Below are positions 1 to 5,700 of a stretch of DNA of 5,849 nucleotides, one piece after another (the stretch's first letter is position 1; every line of letters starts with the position of its first letter). Made by a program: the position numbers and the translations under genes. The stretch comes from an uncultured Clostridia bacterium (GTDB taxonomy: Bacteria; Bacillota; Clostridia; Oscillospirales; CAG-272). The stretch lies in NCBI GenBank assembly GCA_946404295.1, contig CAMJDE010000129.1, positions 1 through 5,849 of the forward strand, given 5' to 3'. The notes below the pieces were generated by a model, which made no database searches, was not told the DNA's origin, and saw only the letters and a list, made by a program, of their open reading frames with translations.

Positions 1-26
1 GCCGTCGGCGCCGCGATACGCTATGA

Positions 27-52
27 TTTTGCCGCCCGTCCGGGCGGCAAAA
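27..52. repeat. perfect inverted repeat, 11-bp arms
   Basis: The arms at 27-37 and 42-52 are perfectly complementary (TTTTGCCGCCC and its reverse complement) around a GTCC loop. T residues precede and A residues follow the stem on both strands, which is the opposite of an intrinsic terminator, so the A/T bases only lengthen the stem. It is more likely a palindromic repeat unit than a stop signal. Confidence 0.7.
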
Positions 53-61
53 GTTATCAAC

Positions 62-87
62 ATCCCGTGCCGCTTGCGGCACGGGAT
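62..87. repeat. perfect inverted repeat, 12-bp arms
   Basis: The arms at 62-73 and 76-87 are perfectly complementary (ATCCCGTGCCGC and its reverse complement), with only TT between them. A real loop would be CTTG or larger. The following GGATACG resembles the punctuation sequence of the array at 288-405. No function can be assigned. Confidence 0.7.
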
Positions 88-104
88 ACGTTTTGGATTC
101 CTTT

Positions 105-173
105 GTAGGGGTCGGCGTCCACGACGACCCGTTTTTGCCTCCACCCTTGGGGGAGGTGGCACGGCTTGCCGTG
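105..173. repeat. cluster of palindromes, probable dispersed intergenic repeats
   Basis: Two repeat-like blocks lie side by side. The first (105-130) starts GTAGGGGTCGG and closes with CGACCC. The second (138-173) combines a CCTCC/GGAGG hairpin with a CACGGC-TT-GCCGTG hairpin and is followed by GACGGAAGGGG. Blocks of this look occur many times per genome in GC-rich Clostridia as far as I recall, but copy number cannot be judged from one window. There are no flanking target duplications or transposase remnants. Confidence 0.45.
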
Positions 174-263
174 ACGGAAGGGGTTTCGGCGCGCGGCGTG
201 TCAATATACCAAAGGCAAAGAGAACAACGGCAGTTCCGTTTTTGAAACCGCAAAACGCCGTCG

Positions 264-288
264 AAAAAGCGGGCGCTTTTGCGCCCGC
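264..288 (-). terminator. intrinsic terminator of the dap-lys operon
   Basis: Read on the minus strand, an 8-bp GC-only stem (GCGGGCGC / GCGCCCGC, arms at 281-288 and 269-276) with an AAAA loop is followed directly by five T residues (264-268). This is the standard rho-independent form in the same direction as lysA, 126 nt after its stop codon. It is also the last element of the hairpin array that fills the 3' untranslated region. Confidence 0.88.
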
Positions 289-405
289 GCGATATGCGAC
301 GTGCCTGCGGCACTACGCGCGATATGAGAGCCCGACGCAACTGCGTCGGGCTCTCGCGATATGTTTGCTTCGCAAACGCGATATGCGCTCGCTCCGCTCG
401 CGCGT
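288..405. repeat. hairpin array punctuated by a 9-bp repeat
   Basis: The nonamer CGCGATATG (CATATCGCG on the transcribed strand) occurs four times exactly, at 288-296, 318-326, 355-363 and 377-385. The intervals hold unrelated self-complementary sequences: GTGCC-TGC-GGCAC at 301-313, a 14-bp stem at 326-355, and GTTTGC-TTC-GCAAAC at 363-377. The final segment (385-405) is GC-rich, with only a GCGC/GCGC outer pairing. The operon terminator hairpin abuts the leftmost copy. A degenerate copy, CGCGATACG, sits at 12-20. All of it would be transcribed as the lysA 3' untranslated region. I do not know a named family for it. It could act in RNA stability or processing, or be a passive repeat. Confidence 0.8.
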
Positions 406-414
406 GAACGGGGG

Positions 415-1734
415 TTACAGATCGTTCCTTACGAGATCCTCGTAACTCTCCCGTCTCACAACGAGTTCGTCCTTGCCGTTCGAGAGAAAGACGACGGGCG
501 GGCGGGGAATGCGGTTATAGTTGGACGCCATCGAGTAGTTATACGCCCCGGTGACGAGTACCGCGAGCAGGTCTCCGCGCTCGGGGGTGGCGACGCGCGC
601 GCCCTCGGCGACGAGGTCCCCGCTCTCACAGCAGCGCCCCGCGACGGTGACGGCGCGGTCGGGCGCGCGGTCGGCGTGGGTGGCGTTCACGACGGTATAG
701 ACCGAGCGGTAGAGGGCGTAGCGCGGATTATCCGGCATCCCGCCGTCGACCGAAACGTAGGTACGGAAGCCCGGGATCTCCTTCACCGTTCCGACGGTGT
801 AGAGCGTCATTCCCGCGTCCGCGACGATGCTCCGTCCCGGCTCCATCAGAACCGTAGGCATCGGAAGCCCGTTCGCTGAGGCGTCGCGCCTCACCGCGTC
901 GGCAAGAGAGCGGATCGCGGCGGCGTAATCGAACGCCGGATCGCTCTCGGTATAGCGCACGCCGAACCCGCCCCCGAGGTTCAGAACGCTCGCGACGAAG
1001 CCCGTCTCGTCCCGCACCGAAGCGATAAAGCGGAGCATCACGTCGGCAGCGTCCGCGAAGGGCGACACGTCGAAGATCTGCGACCCGATGTGGCAATGGA
1101 AGCCGACCAACTCGATATGCGGGAGCTGCAGCGCGAGTTTCGTGAGGTCAAGCGCCGCCCCGGTCGCGATGGGAGACCCGAACTTCGAGTCCACCTTTCC
1201 GGTCGTCACGGCGGCGAAGGTGTGCGGGTCGATCCCCGGCGTCACGCGGAGCAGGATCGTCTGCCGGATCCCGCGCTCGCCCGCCAACCGATCGAGCGCG
1301 ATCAGTTCCTCGCGGCTGTCGCACACGAAGCACCCGACGCCCGAATCAAGCGCGAGCGCGATATCGGCGTCGGTCTTGTTGTTTCCGTGGAAAAAGGCGC
1401 GTTCAAGCGGAAACCCCGCCTCTTTCGCCGTAAAAAGTTCACCCGGGGACACCAGATCGACCGACGCCCCGCACTCCGCCATGATCCGATAGATCGCCTT
1501 CACGCAGAACGCCTTGCCCGCGTAGACCGGGCGCGACTGCCCCCCGAAGGCGGCTTTCATCTCGGTTTGGTAGAGCGCGATCCGGCAGCGGATCCGGTCC
1601 GCGTCCACGAGGTAGAGCGGCGTGCCGTACTTCTTTGCGAGCGCGGCGGTATCGACCCCGGCGAACCGCAGCCGCCCGGCGTCCCCCACCGTCACGTTGT
1701 CGTGCAGAATGATCTTTTCAGAGGAGTTTGTCAA
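415..1734 (-). CDS. lysA: diaminopimelate decarboxylase
   Basis: This PLP enzyme removes CO2 from meso-DAP to give L-lysine, the last step of the pathway, in the cytoplasm. It is a fold-type III (alanine-racemase-like barrel) protein of 439 residues from the chosen start. The Schiff-base lysine is K74 in YAGKAF. HCHIGSQ is at 213-219, the phosphate-binding GGGFG at 254-258 and EPGR at 298-301. The C-terminal CESGD (369-373) and GAYNYSM (396-402) supply substrate and dimer-interface residues. The start is uncertain. TTG at 1734 has a GGTGG motif 6 nt upstream and gives a short family-like lead into ILHDN. An in-frame ATG at 1764 would add ten basic residues read from dapL codons and has no clear binding site. 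The gene overlaps the end of dapL by 17 nt, suggesting coupled translation. The function is certain; the start is moderate. Confidence 0.95.
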   Translation of the reverse strand: MTNSSEKIILHDNVTVGDAGRLRFAGVDTAALAKKYGTPLYLVDADRIRCRIALYQTEMKAAFGGQSRPVYAGKAFCVKAIYRIMAECGASVDLVSPGELFTAKEAGFPLERAFFHGNNKTDADIALALDSGVGCFVCDSREELIALDRLAGERGIRQTILLRVTPGIDPHTFAAVTTGKVDSKFGSPIATGAALDLTKLALQLPHIELVGFHCHIGSQIFDVSPFADAADVMLRFIASVRDETGFVASVLNLGGGFGVRYTESDPAFDYAAAIRSLADAVRRDASANGLPMPTVLMEPGRSIVADAGMTLYTVGTVKEIPGFRTYVSVDGGMPDNPRYALYRSVYTVVNATHADRAPDRAVTVAGRCCESGDLVAEGARVATPERGDLLAVLVTGAYNYSMASNYNRIPRPPVVFLSNGKDELVVRRESYEDLVRNDL

Positions 1735-2899
1735 GCCGATCCACCGCCTCTCTCGTCGTTTCATGAGACCCGAACGCCGTCAGCCGGAAATACCCCTCGC
1801 CCGCAAGTCCGAAGCCCGCGCCGGGGGTGCCGACCACCTGCGCCTCGCAGAGCAGTTTGTCGAAGAACTCCCACGATCCGAGCCCGCCGGGACATTTCAG
1901 CCACAGGTAGGGCGACGCCGTCCCGCCGGTGAACGGGATCCCCTTCTTTTGAAGCAGATCCGCGATCAGGGCGGCGTTGTTTTTATAGTACGCGATATTC
2001 GCCATACATTCCGCCATTCCCTCGTCCGAGAGCGCGGCTTCGGCGGCGCGCTGCACGACGTAGGGAACGCCGTTGAACTTGGTCGCCTGCCGTCTCTCCC
2101 ACATCTTTTTCGGGGAGAGCGCCCCGTCTCCGAGCGACGCGGGGACGACGGTCCAGCCGCAGCGCGTCCCGGTAAAGCCCGCCGTCTTCGAGAGTGAGCA
2201 GAACTCGACGGCGCATTTTTCGGCGCCCTCGACCGCGTAGATCGAGCGGGGCGAACCGTCCGCGATAAACGCCTCGTACGCCGAATCGTAGAGGATCAGC
2301 GACCCGGTTTTCAGGGCGAAATCCACCCACTCGGCAAGCCCCTCTTTCGAGTAGACGGCGCCGGTCGGGTTGTTCGGCGAACAGAGATAGATCAGCCGGG
2401 GCGTCTCGGACAGTCCCGCGGGGGAGGGAAGAAAGCCGTTTTGCTCGTTCCCTTCGACGTATTCGACCGTCCGTCCCGCCATCAGGTTCGAGTCGACGTA
2501 GACGGGATAGACGGGATCGGGCACCAAAACCGGAACGTCGGCGAACAGATCGACGAAGTTGCCGAGGTCGCTCTTCGCCCCGTCCGAGATAAAGATATCG
2601 TCGGCGGCGACCCCGACCCCGAACGAGGCGTAGTGCCGCGCGACCGCCTCACGCAGAAAATCGTAGCCGTACTCGGGCGCGTAGCCGCGGAAGGTCGCGG
2701 CGTCCGCCATCTCGTCGGTCGCCCGGTGCATCGCCCGGATCACCGTCGGCGCGAGCGGGAGCGTCACGTCCCCGATCCCGAGCCGCAGGATCTTTTTGTC
2801 CGGGTGCGCTTCCGCGTAGGCGCGCACGCGCTTCGCCACGTCCGAGAAGAGATAGGACGGCTTGATTCTGAGAAAGTTCTCGTTCAATTGCAGTTTCAT
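1718..2899 (-). CDS. dapL: LL-diaminopimelate aminotransferase
   Basis: This fold-type I PLP aminotransferase uses glutamate to convert tetrahydrodipicolinate straight to LL-DAP, so acylated intermediates and the DapD/DapC/DapE enzymes are not needed. It has 393 residues, close to the usual 400-410. Family signatures in order: RLGIGDVTLPL (39-49), FRGYAPEYGYDFLREA (70-85), SDGAKSDLGN (105-114), DPVYPVYVDSN (128-138), CSPNNPTG (173-180), YDSAYEA with the PLP-contacting D205 (204-210), SLSKTAGFTGTRC with the internal aldimine lysine K238 (235-247), and YFRLTAFG with the carboxylate-binding arginine R372 (370-377). The GYAPEYGY and TRCGWT spellings differ slightly from the GYGPEQGY and TRCAYT that I associate with other DapL clades. 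The ATG at 2899 starts exactly at the conserved KLNENFL-like N-terminus, but its ribosome binding site is weak (GGA, 6 nt upstream). It follows dapF by 46 nt and overlaps lysA. Confidence 0.96.
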   Translation of the reverse strand: MKLQLNENFLRIKPSYLFSDVAKRVRAYAEAHPDKKILRLGIGDVTLPLAPTVIRAMHRATDEMADAATFRGYAPEYGYDFLREAVARHYASFGVGVAADDIFISDGAKSDLGNFVDLFADVPVLVPDPVYPVYVDSNLMAGRTVEYVEGNEQNGFLPSPAGLSETPRLIYLCSPNNPTGAVYSKEGLAEWVDFALKTGSLILYDSAYEAFIADGSPRSIYAVEGAEKCAVEFCSLSKTAGFTGTRCGWTVVPASLGDGALSPKKMWERRQATKFNGVPYVVQRAAEAALSDEGMAECMANIAYYKNNAALIADLLQKKGIPFTGGTASPYLWLKCPGGLGSWEFFDKLLCEAQVVGTPGAGFGLAGEGYFRLTAFGSHETTREAVDRLDKLL

Positions 2900-2907
2900 G
2901 GTTTTTC

Positions 2908-2925
2908 CGATCCCGTCCGGGATCG
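2908..2925 (-). repeat. small hairpin before the dapL start
   Basis: CGATCCC and GGGATCG (7-bp arms) flank a 4-nt loop in the only real gap inside the operon, between the dapF stop and the dapL ATG. On the transcribed strand it is followed by GAAAAACC, not a T-run, so it is not a terminator for the operon. Its 3' arm ends 8 nt before the start codon, next to the weak ribosome binding site, so it could influence dapL translation or RNA processing. That role is inference. Confidence 0.5.
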
Positions 2926-2945
2926 CCTTTCTTTTGCTGTGGGGA

Positions 2946-3800
2946 TCAGTCGCCGAACCGACAGGTCCCGTCGAATACGAACTCCGCGCCCCCCGTCATC
3001 AAAACGGTCAGGTCGGAACGGCAGACGACCGACAGGTCTCCGCCCAAGAGATGCACCGTCACCGGGACGTCGAACCGACAGCGCCCGGTCAGGCACGAAG
3101 CCACGACCGACGCGCAGGCGCCCGTCCCGCAGGCAAAGGTCTCGCCGCTCCCGCGCTCCCAGACCCGCATCTCGATCTCGTCGTCGGAGAGTACCCGGAC
3201 GAACTCGGTGTTCACCCGGTCGGGGAAGAAGGGATGGTTTTCAAAAAGCGGACCGATCGTTGCAAGATCCAGCCGCCGGGTATCCGAAACGAAGGTCACG
3301 GCGTGGGGGTTTCCCATCGAAACGGCGGTGATATCCCACGTTTTGCGCCCGACCGCGAGGGGATAGTCGCGGATCAGTCCGTCGGCGTCGACCGGGATGC
3401 TCCGCCCCTCGAGGATCGCGCGCCCCATCTCGACCGAGACAGAGGAAAACGCGCCGGACTCGTCCCGGTTGACGGTCAGCCGTTTGATCCCGGAGAGGGT
3501 CTCGACCGTCAGTTCGTCCTTGAACCCGCCCACCCGTTCGACGAGGTAGCGCGCGACGCAGCGGATGGCGTTGCCGCACATTTTTCCCTCGCTCCCGTCG
3601 GCGTTGAACATCCGCATCTTCGCGTCGGCGACCGAGGACGGGCAGATCAGAACGATCCCGTCCGCTCCGACCGCGTGACGGCGGGGGGAGAGGGCGACGG
3701 CGACGGCGGCGGGGTCGGCGAGTTCGCGTTCCAGACAGTTGAAGTAAATGTAGTCGTTGCCCGCCCCGTGCATTTTGGTAAACGAAAGCGTTTCTCCCAT
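2946..3800 (-). CDS. dapF: diaminopimelate epimerase
   Basis: This PLP-independent epimerase interconverts LL-DAP and meso-DAP, supplying both LysA and the peptidoglycan ligase. It has 284 residues (the E. coli enzyme has 274). The two-cysteine acid/base pair is visible: C75 in MCGN (74-77) and C224 in ACGTGA (223-228). Other family landmarks are KMHGAGNDYIYF (9-20), FNADGSEG (65-72), MGNPHAV (162-168) and NTEFV (197-201). The two-fold repeated DapF fold is complete and nothing is truncated. I chose the ATG at 3800, one base after the dapB stop (TGA-A-ATG), with GGGTGA 5 nt upstream matching the extended anti-Shine-Dalgarno sequence. A TTG at 3815 in the same frame would add only MWVTE and is less likely. 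Confidence 0.97.
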   Translation of the reverse strand: MGETLSFTKMHGAGNDYIYFNCLERELADPAAVAVALSPRRHAVGADGIVLICPSSVADAKMRMFNADGSEGKMCGNAIRCVARYLVERVGGFKDELTVETLSGIKRLTVNRDESGAFSSVSVEMGRAILEGRSIPVDADGLIRDYPLAVGRKTWDITAVSMGNPHAVTFVSDTRRLDLATIGPLFENHPFFPDRVNTEFVRVLSDDEIEMRVWERGSGETFACGTGACASVVASCLTGRCRFDVPVTVHLLGGDLSVVCRSDLTVLMTGGAEFVFDGTCRFGD

Positions 3801-3801
3801 T

Positions 3802-4539
3802 TCAGTCACCCACAAGGTCGGTCATCGACCAAAGCCCCGGTTTCCGGGAGACGAGAAAGCGGACGGCGGCAAGCGCCCCGTCGGCGAACAGCGCGCGGCT
3901 GTGCGCCTCGTGCTTGAGTGTGATGGTCTCGTTGTCGGTCCCGATCAGCACCTCGTGCTCGCCCACGATATTGCCGAGCCGCACGGCGTGAATGCCGATC
4001 TCGTTCTTCTGCCGCTTGACCTGTCCCCCGCGCCCGAACAGAAACGCCGTCTCACCTTCGCGCACCGACGAGATCGCCCGCGCGATCGAGAGGGCGGTGC
4101 CGCTCGGCGCGTCGAGTTTGCGGTTGTGATGCTTCTCGATGATCTCGATATCGGCGTCGGGGTAGAGGGCGGCGATCGCCTTCGCAGCTTTTGTAAGCGC
4201 GGCGATCCCGAGCGAGTAATTCGACGCGAAAAATACGGGGATTTTTTCAGCCGCCCCCCGGATCAGGGCGAGTTCGCCGTCGGTCTGTCCCGTCGTCGCG
4301 ATCAGCAGCGGAAGCCGGTTTTTCACGGCGTATTCGGTCAGCGTTTTCGTCGCCGCGTGATGCGAAAAATCGACGATTGCGTCGGCGTCTGCCGTCACCT
4401 CGTCAAGCGAGGAAAGACACCCGTCGGCGCCCGATACGTCGACCCGCGCGACGATCTTCATATCGTCGGTTTTCGCGGCGGCAAGTTCGACCTCTTTGCC
4501 CATTCGCCCCGCCGCGCCGAAGAGGATCAGCCGGATCAT
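3802..4539 (-). CDS. dapB: 4-hydroxy-tetrahydrodipicolinate reductase
   Basis: This enzyme uses NAD(P)H to reduce the DapA product, after loss of water, to tetrahydrodipicolinate. The 245-residue protein has an N-terminal Rossmann domain with GAAGRMG (8-14) and a C-terminal substrate domain carrying the signature EKHHNRKLDAPSGTA (135-149). H137/H138 and K141 correspond to E. coli H159/H160 and K163. ATTGQT (81-86), SNYSLGI (106-112) and RLGNIVGEHEV (187-197) also fit the family. It is shorter than the 273-residue E. coli enzyme, as many Gram-positive and thermophile forms are. After the second beta strand it has D34 with no following arginine, which would be compatible with NADH use; this is inference only. 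It overlaps dapA by 4 nt (ATGA), so its translation is probably coupled to dapA. Confidence 0.97.
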   Translation of the reverse strand: MIRLILFGAAGRMGKEVELAAAKTDDMKIVARVDVSGADGCLSSLDEVTADADAIVDFSHHAATKTLTEYAVKNRLPLLIATTGQTDGELALIRGAAEKIPVFFASNYSLGIAALTKAAKAIAALYPDADIEIIEKHHNRKLDAPSGTALSIARAISSVREGETAFLFGRGGQVKRQKNEIGIHAVRLGNIVGEHEVLIGTDNETITLKHEAHSRALFADGALAAVRFLVSRKPGLWSMTDLVGD

Positions 4540-5426
4540 ACGGCAAGCCCCTCCTTCCGCATCAGGGCGAGCAGGGTCTGTTTATGCCCCTCTTCCAATT
4601 CGGTCAGGGGCAGACGGAGCGTGTTTTCGGTAAAGCCCATCGCCGCGACGGCGGCTTTCACCGGGATCGGATTGACCTCCGAGAAGAGCGCGTCGATCAG
4701 GGCGTGGTAGCGGCATTGAAGTTCCGCCGCGCCCGCGACGTCGCCCGCGAAGAACCGTTCGGTGATCTCGACCGTCTCGCGCGGCAGGATATTCGAGAGC
4801 ACCGAGATCGCGCCGATCCCGCCCATCGCCATCAGCGGAACGATCTGATCGTCGTTGCCCGAGTACAGATCGAGTTTCCCGCGGACGTAGGACATGGTCT
4901 CGACGATCTTCGAGATGTTGCCGTTCGCCTCCTTGAAGGCGACGATGTTCGGATGCTCGGCGAGCGCGGCGTAGGTTTTGGGCTCGATGTTGACCCCGGT
5001 GCGCGACGGCACGTTGTAGAGGATCGTGGGGACCCCCGCCGCGTCGGCGATTGACGTATACATCTTGATCAACCCGTTCTGGGTCGCTTTGTTATAGTAA
5101 GGGGTGACGACCAGGATCGCGTCGGCGCCGACCGACGCGGCGTATTTGGAGAGGTCGACGGCGTAATCGAACTCGTTCGAACCCGTCCCGGCGATCACCG
5201 GCACTCTGCCGGCGGCACGCTGCACGGCGTAGGCGATCGCGGCGCGATGCTCCTTGTCCGCGAGGGTGGAGGACTCGCCCGTCGTGCCGCAGGCGACGAG
5301 GGCGTTGACCCCGTTCTCGATCTGCCAATCGATGAAGCGCCCGTAGGCGTTGAAGTCGATCCGTCCGTCCTTGAACGGCGTGATCAGGGCGGTGGCGATG
5401 CCGCGAAATACGGTTTTCTTTTTCAT
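4536..5426 (-). CDS. dapA: 4-hydroxy-tetrahydrodipicolinate synthase
   Basis: This class I aldolase condenses pyruvate with L-aspartate-4-semialdehyde, the committed step of the branch. It has 296 residues (292 in E. coli), a single (beta/alpha)8 barrel plus a helical tail. The Schiff-base lysine is K165 (AFKEA) and the catalytic triad is T49 (GTTGES, 47-52), Y111 (TPYYNK, 109-113) and Y137 (YNVPSRTG, 137-144). R142 binds the semialdehyde carboxylate. NPIPVK (252-257) is also typical. By-eye alignment with the E. coli lysine site keeps S52, H60, N84 and Y110 but changes H53 to D57 and E84 to Y88, so feedback inhibition may be weak. The start is fixed by the AAAGAGGT binding site and the family N-terminus. 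The open frame continues upstream to 5642, but that part is riboswitch RNA and crosses the terminator, so it is not protein. Confidence 0.97.
   Translation of the reverse strand: MKKKTVFRGIATALITPFKDGRIDFNAYGRFIDWQIENGVNALVACGTTGESSTLADKEHRAAIAYAVQRAAGRVPVIAGTGSNEFDYAVDLSKYAASVGADAILVVTPYYNKATQNGLIKMYTSIADAAGVPTILYNVPSRTGVNIEPKTYAALAEHPNIVAFKEANGNISKIVETMSYVRGKLDLYSGNDDQIVPLMAMGGIGAISVLSNILPRETVEITERFFAGDVAGAAELQCRYHALIDALFSEVNPIPVKAAVAAMGFTENTLRLPLTELEEGHKQTLLALMRKEGLAV
4550..4556 (-). promoter_or_regulatory. dapB ribosome binding site inside dapA
   Basis: AAGGAGG, a full Shine-Dalgarno core, lies 10 nt before the dapB ATG. The same bases encode the Lys-Glu-Gly near the DapA C-terminus (KEGLAV). 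With the ATGA stop-start overlap this supports both the dapB start and efficient reinitiation. Confidence 0.8.
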
Positions 5427-5432
5427 GTCTGT

Positions 5433-5440
5433 ACCTCTTT
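5433..5440 (-). promoter_or_regulatory. dapA ribosome binding site
   Basis: AAAGAGGT lies 6 nt before the ATG at 5426 and downstream of the leader terminator, so only read-through transcripts carry it. It decides the dapA start against the long upstream extension of the same frame. Confidence 0.8.
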
Positions 5441-5460
5441 CCAAAATATTCGACGAAATG

Positions 5461-5498
5461 AAACAAAAAGCGCCGATCCGCGAAAATACGGATCGGCG
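5461..5498 (-). terminator. riboswitch-controlled intrinsic terminator (attenuator)
   Basis: On the minus strand a perfect 10-bp stem (CGCCGATCCG at 5489-5498 with CGGATCGGCG at 5471-5480, 8-nt loop) is followed by CTTTTTGTTT. It lies between the lysine aptamer and the dapA ribosome binding site. When it forms, transcription stops before any gene. Its 5' arm can pair instead with the 3' arm of aptamer helix P1. Confidence 0.93.
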
Positions 5499-5537
5499 TC
5501 TGATAATCCCCCTATGACCTACGACGAAAACACCGAT
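5492..5537 (-). promoter_or_regulatory. antiterminator linking aptamer P1 and terminator
   Basis: ATCGGTGTTT (5528-5537) can pair over 10 bp, including two G-U pairs, with AGACGCCGAT (5492-5501). The first partner is the 3' arm of P1; the second is the 5' arm of the terminator. Lysine binding should hold P1 closed, free the terminator arm and stop transcription. Without lysine this alternative helix should allow read-through. The pairing is seen in the sequence and the lysine response is inferred from the family. Confidence 0.8.
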
Positions 5538-5700
5538 AGCACTCCGCGAAACGCGACAGTCCTGCGGATATTCTCCGCAGCCCCAGCTATCCGGGCGATC
5601 GAGACACCGGACACTTCGGCGCCCATCCCTTTCCCGCGGCAAAACCTGCGTCGGTCGAAAACCCGCGGTTACTGATGATAAGGCGCGCCTCTATCTTGTT
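5529..5700 (-). promoter_or_regulatory. lysine riboswitch (L-box) aptamer
   Basis: Transcribed right to left, the leader shows the conserved L-box blocks in order: AGATAGAGGCGCG (5684-5696), an AGTA turn (5670-5673), GCCGAAG (5614-5620), AGCTGGGG (5581-5588), GACTGTC (5555-5561) and GTGCTATC (5535-5542). P1 pairs AACA-GATAG (5691-5700) with CTATC-TGTT (5529-5539). P2 contains CCGCGG/CCGCGG (5634-5639 and 5663-5668). The remaining arms include TCCGG/CCGGA (5590-5594 and 5607-5611), a 7-bp CTGCGGA/TCCGCAG stem (5562-5580) and CGCG-TTT-CGCG (5545-5555). The five-way architecture is complete. Known members bind L-lysine and repress in cis; the downstream terminator shows transcriptional control. 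It begins almost at the predicted transcription start. Confidence 0.95.

Larger units (their letters stand above)
1..263. repeat. palindrome-rich intergenic region, no credible gene
   Basis: This stretch lies beyond the operon terminator and continues off the left edge. It contains several strong inverted repeats: 27-52 (11-bp arms, GTCC loop), 62-87 (12-bp arms), 109-130 (6-bp arms GGGTCG/CGACCC), 138-156 (CCTCC/GGAGG with inner CCC/GGG) and 160-173 (CACGGC/GCCGTG). A 140-codon open frame crosses it on the plus strand, but it is built from these palindromes, has no ribosome binding site or recognisable domain, and runs into the 3' end of lysA, so I do not call it a gene. The sequence style resembles dispersed intergenic palindromic repeats of GC-rich Clostridia. 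That is a recollection, not a search result. Confidence 0.6.

Noticed and set aside
27..52. Intrinsic terminator
   Set aside because: T residues precede and A residues follow the stem on both strands, so there is no U-tail after the hairpin in either direction.
226..243. Plus-strand terminator (AACGG/CCGTT followed by T residues)
   Set aside because: The stem has only 5 bp with few GC pairs, its T-run overlaps the stem, and no plus-strand gene precedes it in the window.
288..405. CRISPR array
   Set aside because: The repeats are only 9 bp, and the intervals are themselves palindromic and vary from 13 to 28 nt. No cas genes are present.
23..445. 140-codon plus-strand open frame at the left edge
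   Set aside because: It is made of palindromic repeats and the hairpin array, has no ribosome binding site or domain, and overlaps the end of lysA on the other strand.
1090..1932. Long plus-strand open frame opposite lysA and dapL
   Set aside because: It is an arginine/proline-rich shadow of two clearly identified genes in GC-rich DNA, with no family features.
2908..2925. Internal operon terminator between dapF and dapL
   Set aside because: The stem is followed by GAAAAACC on the transcribed strand, with no T-run.
2862..3917. 351-codon plus-strand open frame opposite dapF
   Set aside because: It is an antisense shadow spanning the dapL start, the dapF gene and the dapB end; its composition is typical of antisense frames.
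3757..4710. 317-codon plus-strand open frame opposite dapB
   Set aside because: It is an antisense shadow of dapB and the dapA end, with no domain.
5427..5642. 72-residue N-terminal extension of dapA
   Set aside because: The frame is open by chance through the riboswitch and terminator. The family N-terminus and the ribosome binding site place the start at 5426.
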